Assembly (NCBI GenBank): GCA_032622095.1
Contig: CP136067.1
Coordinates: 124,781,030-124,845,029, forward strand
DNA length: 64,000 nucleotides
Direction: 5' to 3'
From: Siphonodentalium dalli
Taxonomy: Eukaryota > Mollusca > Scaphopoda > Gadilida > Siphonodentaliidae
In this document: positions 37,211 to 47,330 of the stretch, one piece after another
Numbering within the stretch: position 1 is the first letter of the stretch
Layout: every line of letters starts with the position of its first letter
Program-made: the position numbers and the translations under genes
The notes under the pieces: generated by a model
The model's database searches: none
What the model was told of the DNA's origin: nothing
Seen by the model: only the letters and a program-made list of their open reading frames with translations

Positions 37211-37621
37211 GTGACATCTAGCGGGTGCGGGAGGAATATATAAGAGAGAATAAAATAGACACTGGGCCCTGATTGGTCAATAGCCTTGTGCGCTTTTCGC
37301 ATAAAAAAATAATCATCACACCTCTTCTCTATGATTTCCCAGGTAAGATAACAATTGGCACAGGAATTAACCCTTTGAATTGTTTTGTGTGGTCTAAAAT
37401 ATGACAGTATTTTTTTATGCGGTTCTGACACTAGTTACGAAAACACAAGATTTAAAGGCGAATTCCCTGCTAGACAGACATGATTTTTTGTGTAAAAAGT
37501 TTCTCAATATGTAAATTTTTCAGATTTAAAGAAAATTTGGGACCCAACATTTATATTGCCAACATTATACGCTAAAACGTTAGCACTGAGGCCTATGGAA
37601 AACATTTACACCAGTGTAACC

Positions 37622-39045
37622 TAAAGGGAAAAAATAGCTTTTTGTCATGTTTGATTCCTGGGAGTCACTTTAAAGCTTTTTAATGCATTTTTCAGAGCCT
37701 GGTCGTTCGGTCCAATGAATATCTCATGTATGGTGTGGCTATTCTTGCTACTGATGTCTTCTTTCACTTACATCAGCCACAAAAATAGTATGATTTTTCA
37801 TAAAAAATGACAATTTTTCAAGGTATTTTCAAAAAAATTCAATGTGGTAATAGTCACATGATAATGCAAATGACCCATAACATGATCATGTCAATGACAC
37901 ATATATCAATTGTTATAAGAAGCTAATCTAACAAGTATTTTGGATTTTATAGCCAGTGATATACAGATATATATCATAAAATTGTGTCATTTCCACTGGT
38001 GGGTATGGCCTTTTGAAGGTTAATAGCACTAAAACTTGGACACATTTAAGAAAATGCTTCAGTAATTCAAAGAGAGCATATCTTTATTCAACTAATTCAA
38101 TATACACCCACATCCAGTTATCTTGGATCATCCTTGCAGAACTGAAGATGTCATATTTTAGTCTTCCATGCGCTGATAAAGTCATGCGCTTGATGCTCAG
38201 CTGATCAGATCTGGACTCAATGACCTCACATCACCAGAAGTTCTCTCATGGAAAGAATCTTGTACAGTCTTCCATAGCTGATCCAAGTTTGCAACACCAG
38301 ACCCCAAAAACTGAGTGAAAATGGGGCCTGAACATGACTGGTGGTGGAAAATTGTGCTTTTTTAAATGAATAATGCGTTAAAGGGTGGGGTTAAATTGTG
38401 TTTGATAAATAAAGAACCACAGAAGTGATATTGTTTTTGAACACATTTTTTTCATTGATGGGTAATTCTGAAGAAATGTAAGTTACAATTATTCCGTGAA
38501 AAAGCGGGCTATCGCTTTAGGTTACACTGGTTTAAATAGGGTTCGGAGTGACATCTAGCTGATGCGGGAGGAATATATAGGAGAGAATAAAATAGACACT
38601 GGGCCCTGATTTGTCAATAGCCTTGTGTGCTTTTCGCTTTTCCAATAAAGAGCGTTTGTTGAAGTATTTATTGCGAGGGTCTTAATTGCAAATAAGAGTC
38701 CTTTACCATCATGCCGCCATAAAAACTGGTTATTTGTTTACTTAGAAGCCACAACATGCATGGTAGCTTTGATAATTCAAAATAGCAAAAATATTTCTGA
38801 TTCATAATGCCCCATTATCGGTATGTTTGTAGAGTCTGTCAGGATGACTGAGGTGTTACTGACTTTAAGGATTATCCCGCACGAAGAGCTGTGTTAATTT
38901 TCTATTGTTTGTGGTGTTAATTTGCTTCAGATACTCATGAAATAATGCGGTTAAGCTGATAATCTGAAATTCAGTGATTTCATTGAACGTATCACGGTGT
39001 GATACGAACACATCTCAATTACCCGATATGGCCACCATTAGATTT
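37622..39045. other. Unassigned stretch with a partial inverted-repeat element
   Basis: At 38517-38645, AGGTTACACTGG... then GACATCTAGC and GAGAATAAAATAGACACTGG repeat, in the same orientation, the sequence on both sides of the insertion at 36326-37210. This second copy is continuous across the target site, which confirms that insertion. Its right end was not found. No exon is recognised in the rest. Confidence 0.6.
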
Positions 39046-40180
39046 CTCTGGCAGGGAGTGGAGCGAAAAGGTCGTGATTGCTTCGACCTTATTAGTTCCT
39101 CTTTGTCAGAGCGTTGAGCACGGGTGAGTTGTGTGGCCGCGTCCTCGGATGTAGCTGCCCCCGTGCTTGACGCCGGCGAGACGGTTTTGGATTATGATTA
39201 TGGACTTAATCCCAGACGCCGTGTTGGCCGCAGTGCAAAGGAGTCGGGTAGTGGACATTGCTAACTGGAGTCTCCAGTCTAGCAGGGGCTACCTGACCCT
39301 TTGTCTGGAGTTCCGGACTGAAGATGCTGGAATCCAGAGATCGCAGGCCCGGGACACCAACTCAAAGACTGCCTCCTGTTCCATGAAGAGTGGGAAGGGG
39401 CATCCCAAGAAGAAGACGCCTACCAGAAGAAGAAGGGACGCCGCCAGACGGGCGAAATGGAAGAAGAAGAAGGGGGTGACTGTTGATCTGACAGTCACCC
39501 CTCCCCGTGTGGTTCAGCCGACGTCCAGTGTCACAGCCGGTAGGTCGGAGTTGTCTGAGAGACGCACAGACGACCCGACCTGCATGGAGACAGGCGACAT
39601 CGCACCAGCTAGCAGGGACTCCGTTGATCTGCCGGAGGTCCCTGCTGTCGTCATCGAGGCGAGCGGAGACAGGGACGCGGACACCACCCCAGCTGTTCCT
39701 GCCGCCAGCTTCGAGGTAGAGTTGGACAGCTTGCCACCACGGACACCGGAGTTCCATCTCATCCCGGTGTCTCCCAGCTCTACCACTAGCAACAACAACA
39801 TCAGTACAGACACCACCCAGTCTGTTGAAGAGATAATTGCTGAGACCAACAGAGCTGTGGAAATGGCGAAAAAGGAGCAGAAATTACAATTCGAAGAAGC
39901 CAGGAGACTGCAACAGCAAAATTTTAAAGACCAGGAAGAAAAATTCCGACGTCTTATGCGACAGCACCAACAGGAACCTCCTCCATCTCCACAATCGTCA
40001 TCAGAAAAACCTCCAAAAAGAAAGAAGAAAAAGAAAAAATAAACTAAAATTTATTATTGTATTCGATTGGATTTTTTTGTTTTGATTCTCAATAAATAAA
40101 GCTAAAAAAATGAGGGGTGAAGGAATAGACCTCTCGGTCCATTCGACCATCCGGGGTTAGCCCCCCAAATCACATCTTCA
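39046..40180 (+). mobile_element. Lysine-rich-ORF mobile element, open copy
   Basis: It begins with the same CTCTGGCAGGGAGTGGAGCG as the broken copy. It runs through a ~150-base leader and the ORF at 39200-40042, then AATAAATAAA (40091-40100). The tail reads GACCTCTCGGTCCATTCGAC and ends in GGTTAGCCCCCC at about 40166-40180. No target duplication was found around it, so the right end is approximate. The leader contains GGGTGAGT in both copies, a possible splice donor or chance. Confidence 0.65.
39200..40042 (+). CDS. Unknown lysine-rich coiled-coil protein of a mobile element
   Basis: I do not recognise this family. The start chosen is the ATG shared with the other copy (MDLIPDAV); another ATG lies 6 bases upstream and the frame is open back to a TAG at 39152. 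The product is 280 residues long. Residues 1-60 look like a small folded domain (PDAVLAAVQRSR, IANWSLQSSRGYLTLCLEF). A strongly basic patch follows (KKKTPTRRRRDAARRAKWKKKK), then an acidic Pro/Ser/Thr-rich linker, a charged Gln/Glu/Lys helix (KKEQKLQFEEARRLQQQ), and a KRKKKKKK end. Its GC content is higher than its surroundings. A nucleic-acid binding or nuclear protein, like an ORF1 of a retroelement, is a guess. No reverse transcriptase or transposase is next to it. Confidence 0.6.
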   Translation: MDLIPDAVLAAVQRSRVVDIANWSLQSSRGYLTLCLEFRTEDAGIQRSQARDTNSKTASCSMKSGKGHPKKKTPTRRRRDAARRAKWKKKKGVTVDLTVTPPRVVQPTSSVTAGRSELSERRTDDPTCMETGDIAPASRDSVDLPEVPAVVIEASGDRDADTTPAVPAASFEVELDSLPPRTPEFHLIPVSPSSTTSNNNISTDTTQSVEEIIAETNRAVEMAKKEQKLQFEEARRLQQQNFKDQEEKFRRLMRQHQQEPPPSPQSSSEKPPKRKKKKKK

Positions 40181-41703
40181 TCAACAGATGGCATGTATCC
40201 CAATAAAATATGTGCGCGCAGTGTTCGTGATATTCGAGAGACTACACAATCATGGATTTAATTAAAATTCGAGTGTCACACGTAAGTTTTTAAGTCTATA
40301 AACACTATTTGATTTGAATATTCTTCCGAACAGTCTGACCATTGACATGTTCATGCGTTCAAACCAGTTAATCTATTTTGTAACTTGGCTTGTAATCACC
40401 GGGCACCGGCTTCCGGCATCTGGGCTTTTAGTCACAACTGAAATAAAAATAAGTGCGAATTATAACAAATGAAGAGCGCAAATCCCTTTAAAAAAAAATC
40501 AAATTTGATACGTCTTCTGATACATGGTGTATATTCGTATTTTGTGGATGAAGTGCTGCTAAGAACGGCTTAGTTGGAACGATAAAACGGCTTCAGTCGG
40601 CCATTCTATTTTTTACGAGAAAAAGTAGCGCCATTTCTGCAACAATTTCACTGCGTAGTGGACCAATTTGGAAAACAATAAATTCCCTGTGTCTAATCCT
40701 GATTTTGATATACTATACGCCCCATCATGTGGAATATATCAGCTGAAATCGATCCTGTAATTGTAAACATCGGGTCTATTTATAGCTGTTTTTTTTTATC
40801 GCCGCGTGTTTGCGTGTTCGCCATTACAGTATTCGTATTAAAACAGCCATATTGTATCTAAAAACGAGTGCGCAGTATTCCACTGCATTATTTGATACCT
40901 AAAACTTGTTGTTTGCTAGCGTATTCATTGAGAAATCTAAATTCTAAACATTGATGTCGAACGCAGTTTTCCGTGTTTCGTGGCTCCTTCGCATGGGTGG
41001 GTTAATCTGTCTCTAGATGTGCATAAATCACAGCTTCGCTCGAATTAATAGATTTGTGTTGTGCAATAGATGATAAACTTCATTTTAATACCAAGTTTGT
41101 TTGTGGGCATAACGTTATGGCTGTACAAATGCATTTCTACAGCTGTTCCACGGCCTTGATTTCGACACTTTCATGTAAGGTCAGTTGTCGACCGAATAAT
41201 GCAACTTGTGGTGTCCGGTTAGTGGCGGGGTTAATATGTGTGGCTAGGGCGAATATTGGCCTTTAGTTAGACACTAAAAGGAGCCCTCTACGTGCTGTAT
41301 TCCTCGAGATATCAGCCGTCCCACGCAATTTGAAATTCTGTCCTGCAGATTGTCGTTCTATCCCATATCCCATCCCATCCCGCAGATTGTCATGTCCCGT
41401 ATTTTGCACTAATCAATGGCTCAAATTCATTCATTTGTTGCATATATTCTGTTGAGTATAAAAGGAAATTGTCCCATAAATTGCTGGATTTAGTGTACAG
41501 TACCCCTTTAAGTAGAGATATATTGATGTAATAATTGATGAGTAGGGCTATATATAGGACAGCCAGAAGAGGAAGTAAGTTATTAAACCACCCACGACGC
41601 AATTCCTTGAATATCAAAAACCACTTAAACTGATTCTACGAGTATATCTATGGATCTGTTGATAGTTGATCATTTGTATCACGTCTGCTCTTGGTGGACA
41701 AAC
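40169..41703. other. Unassigned stretch with one dispersed-repeat end
   Basis: No exon is supported. Bases 41394-41518 match 45650-45772 in inverse orientation (CAAATTCATTCATTTGTTGC, GTGTACAGTA) and end at TTAA next to the ACTGTACACTAAAT end, so they look like one end of a TTAA-type element. Confidence 0.5.
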
Positions 41704-42130
41704 TGAGTTTAGTGCTCCTGTAATTTGCAGAATGAGGTCCCCAGAGGGTGAATTTAGTGAGCTATCCCGCACAGCGGGCTAGCATAACCACATCCACCCT
41801 CCGGGGACCTCATTCTGCTGAGGCCTCATCTGCTATGGGAGACATATACTCAGATTCAAGTTCCCAAATGGTGAATATTGTGATGTACACCCATGTGACG
41901 TCTGCCAATTTGGGGATATTGAGAAACTAAACTAAAAAAGAAATAGAATCAATGTGAAGAAGTTTCGATAGAAATTTGATAATAAAGAAACTTTCCAGGG
42001 AAGATGACGCCTAATCAGAATGAGGTCCACAGAGGATGAACTTAATGATGCATGCCCGCTGTGCGGGGTAGCGTCACTAAATTCACCGTCTGTGGACCCC
42101 ATTCTGCAAATGACAGGCACACTAAACTCA
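41704..42130. mobile_element. Inverted-repeat element with a hairpin at each end (copy 2)
   Basis: It has the same plan as 283-713: ends TGAGTTTAGTG...TTTGCAGAATGAGG and its inverse, each a hairpin around GAATTTAGTGA and CCCGC/GCGGG. The ~200-bp middle has clear similarity to copy 1 (GGCCTCATCTGCTATGG, GGGGATATTGAGAAACT). Length 427 bp against 431 bp in copy 1. Short ORFs through the hairpins are not genes. Confidence 0.75.
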
Positions 42131-42498
42131 GGCGTCTTGGTGGAGGCAACTATTGACTTAATCGGCCAGGTGTCAATGGCATTGAATCGGCAATTGCTGT
42201 TCAGAAATGACAGACATGTTCGAGTGGGTGTGGATTTATGATCCAAGCAAAGGGGTAGTGATTCGTCTAGACTCTATCAGTGCAGGCTCTCAGTTTCTTG
42301 ATGGGTTCCGTGTTCTCCATGTGCATTGGGTGGGTTTCCCCAGTGGAATAAACAAGCCTTGAAATAGTGTGTCTGTCATTTGCACGAGGTCCCCACAGGG
42401 TGAATTTAGGGACGCTATACCTCGCACAGCGGGCTAGCATCAGGGAGCCTCGAATATATAAGATAATGGACTGTCTTACAAGGTGAATGTAAATATTA
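42131..42498. other. Unassigned, with a solo hairpin end of the two-hairpin element
   Basis: At about 42365-42440, GTGTCTGTCATTTGCACGAGG, GGTGAATTTAGGGACGCTAT and CGCACAGCGGGCTAGCATC match one end of the elements at 283 and 41704; the rest is missing. Nothing else is recognised. Confidence 0.55.
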
Positions 42499-42812
42499 GA
42501 GACCTTTCGCAAAAACACGAATACGATTACGGATATGGAAATATCATGCCAGTATACGGCCAAAATTCGATCTTTACGCACGGGGTTTCTTATGTGAGAC
42601 CATATATACCCCACGCAGTTTAATTAAGTGCAGATGTGTCAAGAATGTGCCATCGGTCCTGCTTGGGGACGCTCTAACATTATCCGTGTGGTCTATTACA
42701 TGCGAATAAGAACATGGGATCTGAAAGACACACACATTACTTCTTCCATCAAATATATGTGTAACTAAATAAACGAAACCAGTCGTTTTGAATTATAGGT
42801 CTTACAAACGAC

Positions 42813-44877
42813 TGGTTTCGTAGCTATTTATTTAATAGACAACAATGTGTATGCTTCAAAATACACTCTCTGAAAACTATAGATGCTAGTTGTGGAGTGC
42901 CCCAGGGGTTGATTTTAGGACCTCTTCTTTTTCTAATTTACGTTAACGACATGAAAGATGCAACCACCCTCTCGCTACTTTCATTTGCTGACGACACAAC
43001 CCTATATACATATGGTAATAACACACACGACTTAGAAGCGTATATGAATACCGAAATAGCAAAATTCTTCGAATGGTGTTGTGCAAATAATATAATGCAA
43101 ATCGACATATAATAATGAAATTATACATGTAACGTTTGAGTGCTGTGCAGGAGTGTTGATTCGTCTTCGCGATATATTCTGGGAAAGGTGATTGATATAC
43201 AGGGTATAGAGCAGTACGAGTTTTTGATTCCCTCTCGGGGGAGCAGCTTTCAACACTTTCCCTAGGAAACGTAAACATTCTCGAAAGGTCAAATACTTTG
43301 ATTAATGTTGGAGACCTTATCATCGATGCTGCTGTCTTTCTTCTTAGTGTAAACATATTTTTATTTCCAAACCAAATAATTGACATAATACACAGATGAC
43401 ATAATATACAACATATAACAGTTAATTTTGGAAATGAGGATCAGACAACAAGCCCTAGGGCTTATATGAAGTCTTCTCCTCTTTGGCGACATGTCTTTCT
43501 TCTTCGTGTCTGCAACATTGTGAAGGGAGTACAGAATTACTAAAGATTGTATATTCTCAAATTTATTCGGCCGTGTACATATGGTTATTTACATACTAAG
43601 TGTTGTCATCACTAAATCCAGCATTCTGATTGGTCGGCGCCCACGTGGCTAGTTGCAGTTATTTCTAGGTGAATGCGCAACGGCTCATAACACCAAGCTC
43701 ATAACACCATCGATACGTCATTGGGTTTGGAAAGACGAACGCGTAATGTTTTGGGCGCATTTGGACTCGCGCAGGATTGACTTAATACATCATCGGGTTT
43801 CAATATGAAGAGAAATTGTTCCTATTAACTTTTGCCAAGGGCGATATTTTTGGGCTGTTTTTGTCACGATACACTTTTCGATTTAAATACATTTACAAAA
43901 GTGGCTTTTTCGCTAAATGTATATAAATATAAGGATTAACTGTCATGTGGACTATTTTTATTGAGATGTAACCGTGAGGTAAGTGGTCATAACTTGTATG
44001 TAAAACCCTTCGGGTTTTACACAAGTTATGTCTACTTACCTCACGGTTACATCTCCATAAAAACAGTCCACATGACAGTTACTCCTTATATAGTGTGTTT
44101 CTCCATTAATTGTTATGTTGTGTAATATAATCTCTCCCTATAGGAGGCAATAAAGATCTATAAGGGGTGATAATCTATCACTTAGGATCAACAACACCGA
44201 AATTACACAGGTTGGTAACACGAGACACGAACTATCATTAACATATTTAGTTGTGAAATTGGATGAAAATTTGAAATTTCATCATCACATAAATCATGTG
44301 TGCGCTAGAATTGCCAGTGCAAATTATAGTCTGAATAAAATTAAGCACTTCTTACCACGCGAAGCACTCAAATCGTTATACTATGCAATAGTTCACAGTC
44401 ACTTGATGTATGTTAGACATATATGGGGAAATTCGAATAAAAGTGATAGAGTATTCAAACTGCAGAAAAAAATCAATGCGCATAATAAACAATAAAAAAT
44501 ACAATAGTCACACAGATCCGCTATTTAAAACAAATGACATTTTAAAATTTAATGATATCTATACCCTGCATTCAAATCTCCTTGTGCATGACTGGTTTCA
44601 CGACCAGTTACCAAATTCATTTGAAAATGTCTTCACAAGTTCCCAAAATGACACGCGACAAGATGGTATGCTAAAATCTGGGACACCGAAAAGTGTCTTC
44701 TCGGAAAACTTACCAGAACACTATCTTCCGAAGATGTGGAATTCCCTGGACGACAAACTAAAACGTCTTCCAACACGAACAATGTTAAAAAATGATTACT
44801 CTCGAAATATGCTATCTTCATATCAACTTAATCCCAAATGTACATACAAAAATTGTCCTGACTGCAACGATGTGTAA
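42813..44877 (+). pseudogene. 5'-truncated, broken LINE reverse transcriptase (LINE C)
   Basis: The reading frame begins inside the reverse transcriptase (WFRSYLFNRQQ at 42813) and runs through GVPQGLILGPLLFLIYVNDM and the catalytic FADD to a stop at 43110. About 1.05 kb of other sequence interrupts it. It resumes at about 44168 (NNTEITQVGN), shifts frame near 44470-44490, and ends at 44877 with a CX4CX2C motif (CTYKNCPDC). It matches LINE B throughout and belongs to the same family. A tail with A-rich sequence lies at about 45345-45388. It is not functional. Confidence 0.85.
43931..44097. repeat. Palindrome with ~80-bp arms
   Basis: AAGGATTAACTGTCATGTGG at 43931 pairs with CCACATGACAGTTACTCCTT ending at 44097, and the arms meet at GTAAAACCCTTCGGGTTTTAC near 44010. 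Copies of one arm are at 45816-45906 and, with the 115 bp to its left, inverted at 59308-59432. It lies within the sequence interrupting LINE C. Confidence 0.85.
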
Positions 44878-45502
44878 TAAGTAGTATAGTATTCGTATAG
44901 CGATAACTGACATTGTATAACAAGAGAGAAGGATAGATAATACATGTGCATCATCACCCCATCGCAGGAACTACATGAATGTATTATTCGAATGCCTTAT
45001 TCGAATGCCTTGTCCGACCCATTGGTTAAACAATTATCATGGTTCTCCGCTGGCCTCATACACATATCCATATTCCACATGCTTGTACTTTACATACCAT
45101 ATCACAAACTGAGCGATGAACGGTGAACGACAAACGAATTATACTATTATTTATTAAAAAACAGACATTTATATACCAATGTTTAATGTTAACAAGACAA
45201 AACCTAGATAAATTAAAATTATTATTACATGTATAGTTATATTACTTTTCAACGGGGACGGCAGGTAGACAACCTTCTTGGTTATGCTGTCCTCGATAGC
45301 TCATTGAATGTTATACTATTACACTGTGTATATAATTGTATATATCATATGAATAAATAATCATAGTCATAAAAAAAAGAAAAAAAGTGGGGCATATGCC
45401 GTCTCACCAATTAGCCATCGTAGGTAAATTGTGATGGTGTCAACCTTACTAGGACAATATATCCTATCCGTAATCGTAATAGTGATTTTTGCGAAAGGTC
45501 TC

Positions 45503-46885
45503 TATTGATAGACCAATGTATTCTCTTATATATAAGAGAATGCATTGGTATACAAAAATTTCACAAAATAGCGGGAAGCTCCAGTCATGACGGGTTAATT
45601 CTGGTTTCAGACGGGCTTCAGGCGGCACCTGGGATTCATACGCCCACCCGTCTTAAACGGATACTGTACACTAAATACGACCATTTATGAGACCATCTCC
45701 TTTTATACTCAATAGAATATATGCAACAAATGAATGAATTTGAGCTATGAATTAGGGCAAAATACAATCGTGTGCTCTATGAACGATGCAAACAACATGG
45801 TACTATAATGAAAATAAGGATTAACGAAGGGTTTTACATACAAGTTATGACCACTTACCTCACGGTTACATCTCCATAACAACAGTCCACACGACAGTTA
45901 ATCCTTGAAAGACTTATAATATGGTCATATTATCCTTTTCCAAGGCAGAAACTAGCGCACTGTCACATAAACAAAACTGTCAATCAAATATTGGGACAAT
46001 ACCTGACCCATATCTATCGCCCACTTAATTTGTAGGTCAAAAGTTGTTTCGGGAGATTCCATATTGTGACAGGGGATAGAAATGATCGCTTCACTAGGTC
46101 AAACACGAACGTCGCTAGCTTTTCGGCCATTTGCATGAACATATATGCCGTATAGGACTGAACGACCCGGTTAAAGGCTTTGGCCAATGTTTGACCACCT
46201 TGCTGTGTCTCACAGTGGCCTAAATGTTGTTTTAAATGAAGATCGGTTAAAAAAAAACAAAAAAAAAAACAACTTGAATATAAGAAAATATAGGATATGC
46301 GCGCTCATGGCATCAGTTTTTCTAATTAAAACGCTCCCAAAATTTTAACCGACTGCCAAAAACTCTCCTATTGGAAATGTTGACAAGACTATAGTGGCCT
46401 TCGGGCGCCGGTGTTCACATGGGAACTTACATGTGGCTAATATCTGAGACTCCACAGTGAATTAATGCAAATATAAAGTAATTTAAATCCGGTATGAATT
46501 GGAGTTCTCCTTCTTCTGTCAGTTTGACAAATAATTAATAGTCATACATGATTGTTGCTGTATGCAACACCAGTAGGAAATGTCTATTATTGATTGACGG
46601 AGAAATGGTTAAAGATACTCAAACCGATCAGACGGTCCCCACACCACCAATATACAACAACAACTACGCTTTATTTATCAGAATCGACTTGTTGAAACAA
46701 ATAATGCTAACTACTGTCAATTATATAGTACCAAATTTCTCAAAATATGTTTTCCTTCAACACGTTGTTGAACAAAATATGGTTGCATTATCACATGGAT
46801 AATTTATTTATTTATTTATTAATATAAAAAAATATTATTTTTTTTTGTTTTTTTTTGTTTTTTTTTTGTTTTTTTTGTTTTTTTT
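45503..46885. other. Cluster of short element fragments, no gene
   Basis: Seen here are a stem CCAATGTATTCTCTTATA/TATAAGAGAATGCATTGG at 45513-45546 (related to the MITE at 34119), the inverse of 41394-41518 at 45650-45772 starting from TTAA, a palindrome-arm copy at 45816-45906, and a partial TTAA element from 46613 to about 46760. A run of T broken by single G lies at 46837-46886. No exon is recognised. Confidence 0.55.
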
Positions 46886-47330
46886 TTGCCCAGATGTATA
46901 TCTCCGTCGACTAGTGGTAGTGCCTAATTTCTGTCGTATATCCTAATTTTTGTTTCTGTCGTAATTTCCAACTCGCGCGTCTCCCAGAATAAACTGAACT
47001 CCCAATCCGAAGCCCCAGTCTAGTTTTGGTTATTCAAACCAAATCATCATCATTACATACATGTTTGCATACATGTCACCATCCGAACATCACCTGTACA
47101 TATGTTTTTCATTATTTTTCCATGTTGTTCTCATGTTTTTGCAAGTCCTATTCACCTATTGCTATCTCACCAACACCAACTGTTACTCCTTATTTTCAAA
47201 TCTCCACAGTTGCACTTCATCCGGCGTCAGTGAGTCTCTTTGTGCCCATATATCTCACCTCTTGTCATTATGCAGGAACAAAATCACCCACGGCCGCGCG
47301 ATGTTGTTCTTTGGTGTGCCCGGCAAATAA

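Larger units (their letters stand above)
36287..37621. mobile_element. Inverted-repeat element carrying an inserted ORF element
   Basis: GGTTACACTGGTGTAAAT at 36287-36304 recurs as its exact inverse at 37604-37621. Between them, the element is interrupted by the 885-bp insertion at 36326-37210. Without the insert and one target copy it is about 440 bp. Part of a second copy in the same orientation starts at 38517. It has no coding capacity of its own; ORFs here belong to the insert. Confidence 0.75.
42499..45502. mobile_element. TA-flanked inverted-repeat element (copy 2), split by a LINE
   Basis: Ends GAGACCTTTCGCAAAAACAC and GCGAAAGGTCTC are inverted, with TA on both sides (42497 and 45503). 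The left part (to about 42770) and the right part (from about 45389, GGGGCATATGCCGTCTCAC) match copy 1 at 28526-29589 in order. The ~2.6 kb between them is a 5'-truncated LINE with its A-rich tail, so the LINE landed in this element. No transposase. Confidence 0.8.

Noticed and set aside
37368-38385. A further TTAA-flanked element (TTAACCCTTTGA at 37368 and TTAAAGGGTGGGG near 38380)
   Set aside because: The supposed ends match for only about seven bases, so no terminal inverted repeat is supported.
42943-43386. 147-codon - strand ORF
   Set aside because: Its first part is antisense to the LINE C reverse transcriptase; the rest has no recognisable domain.
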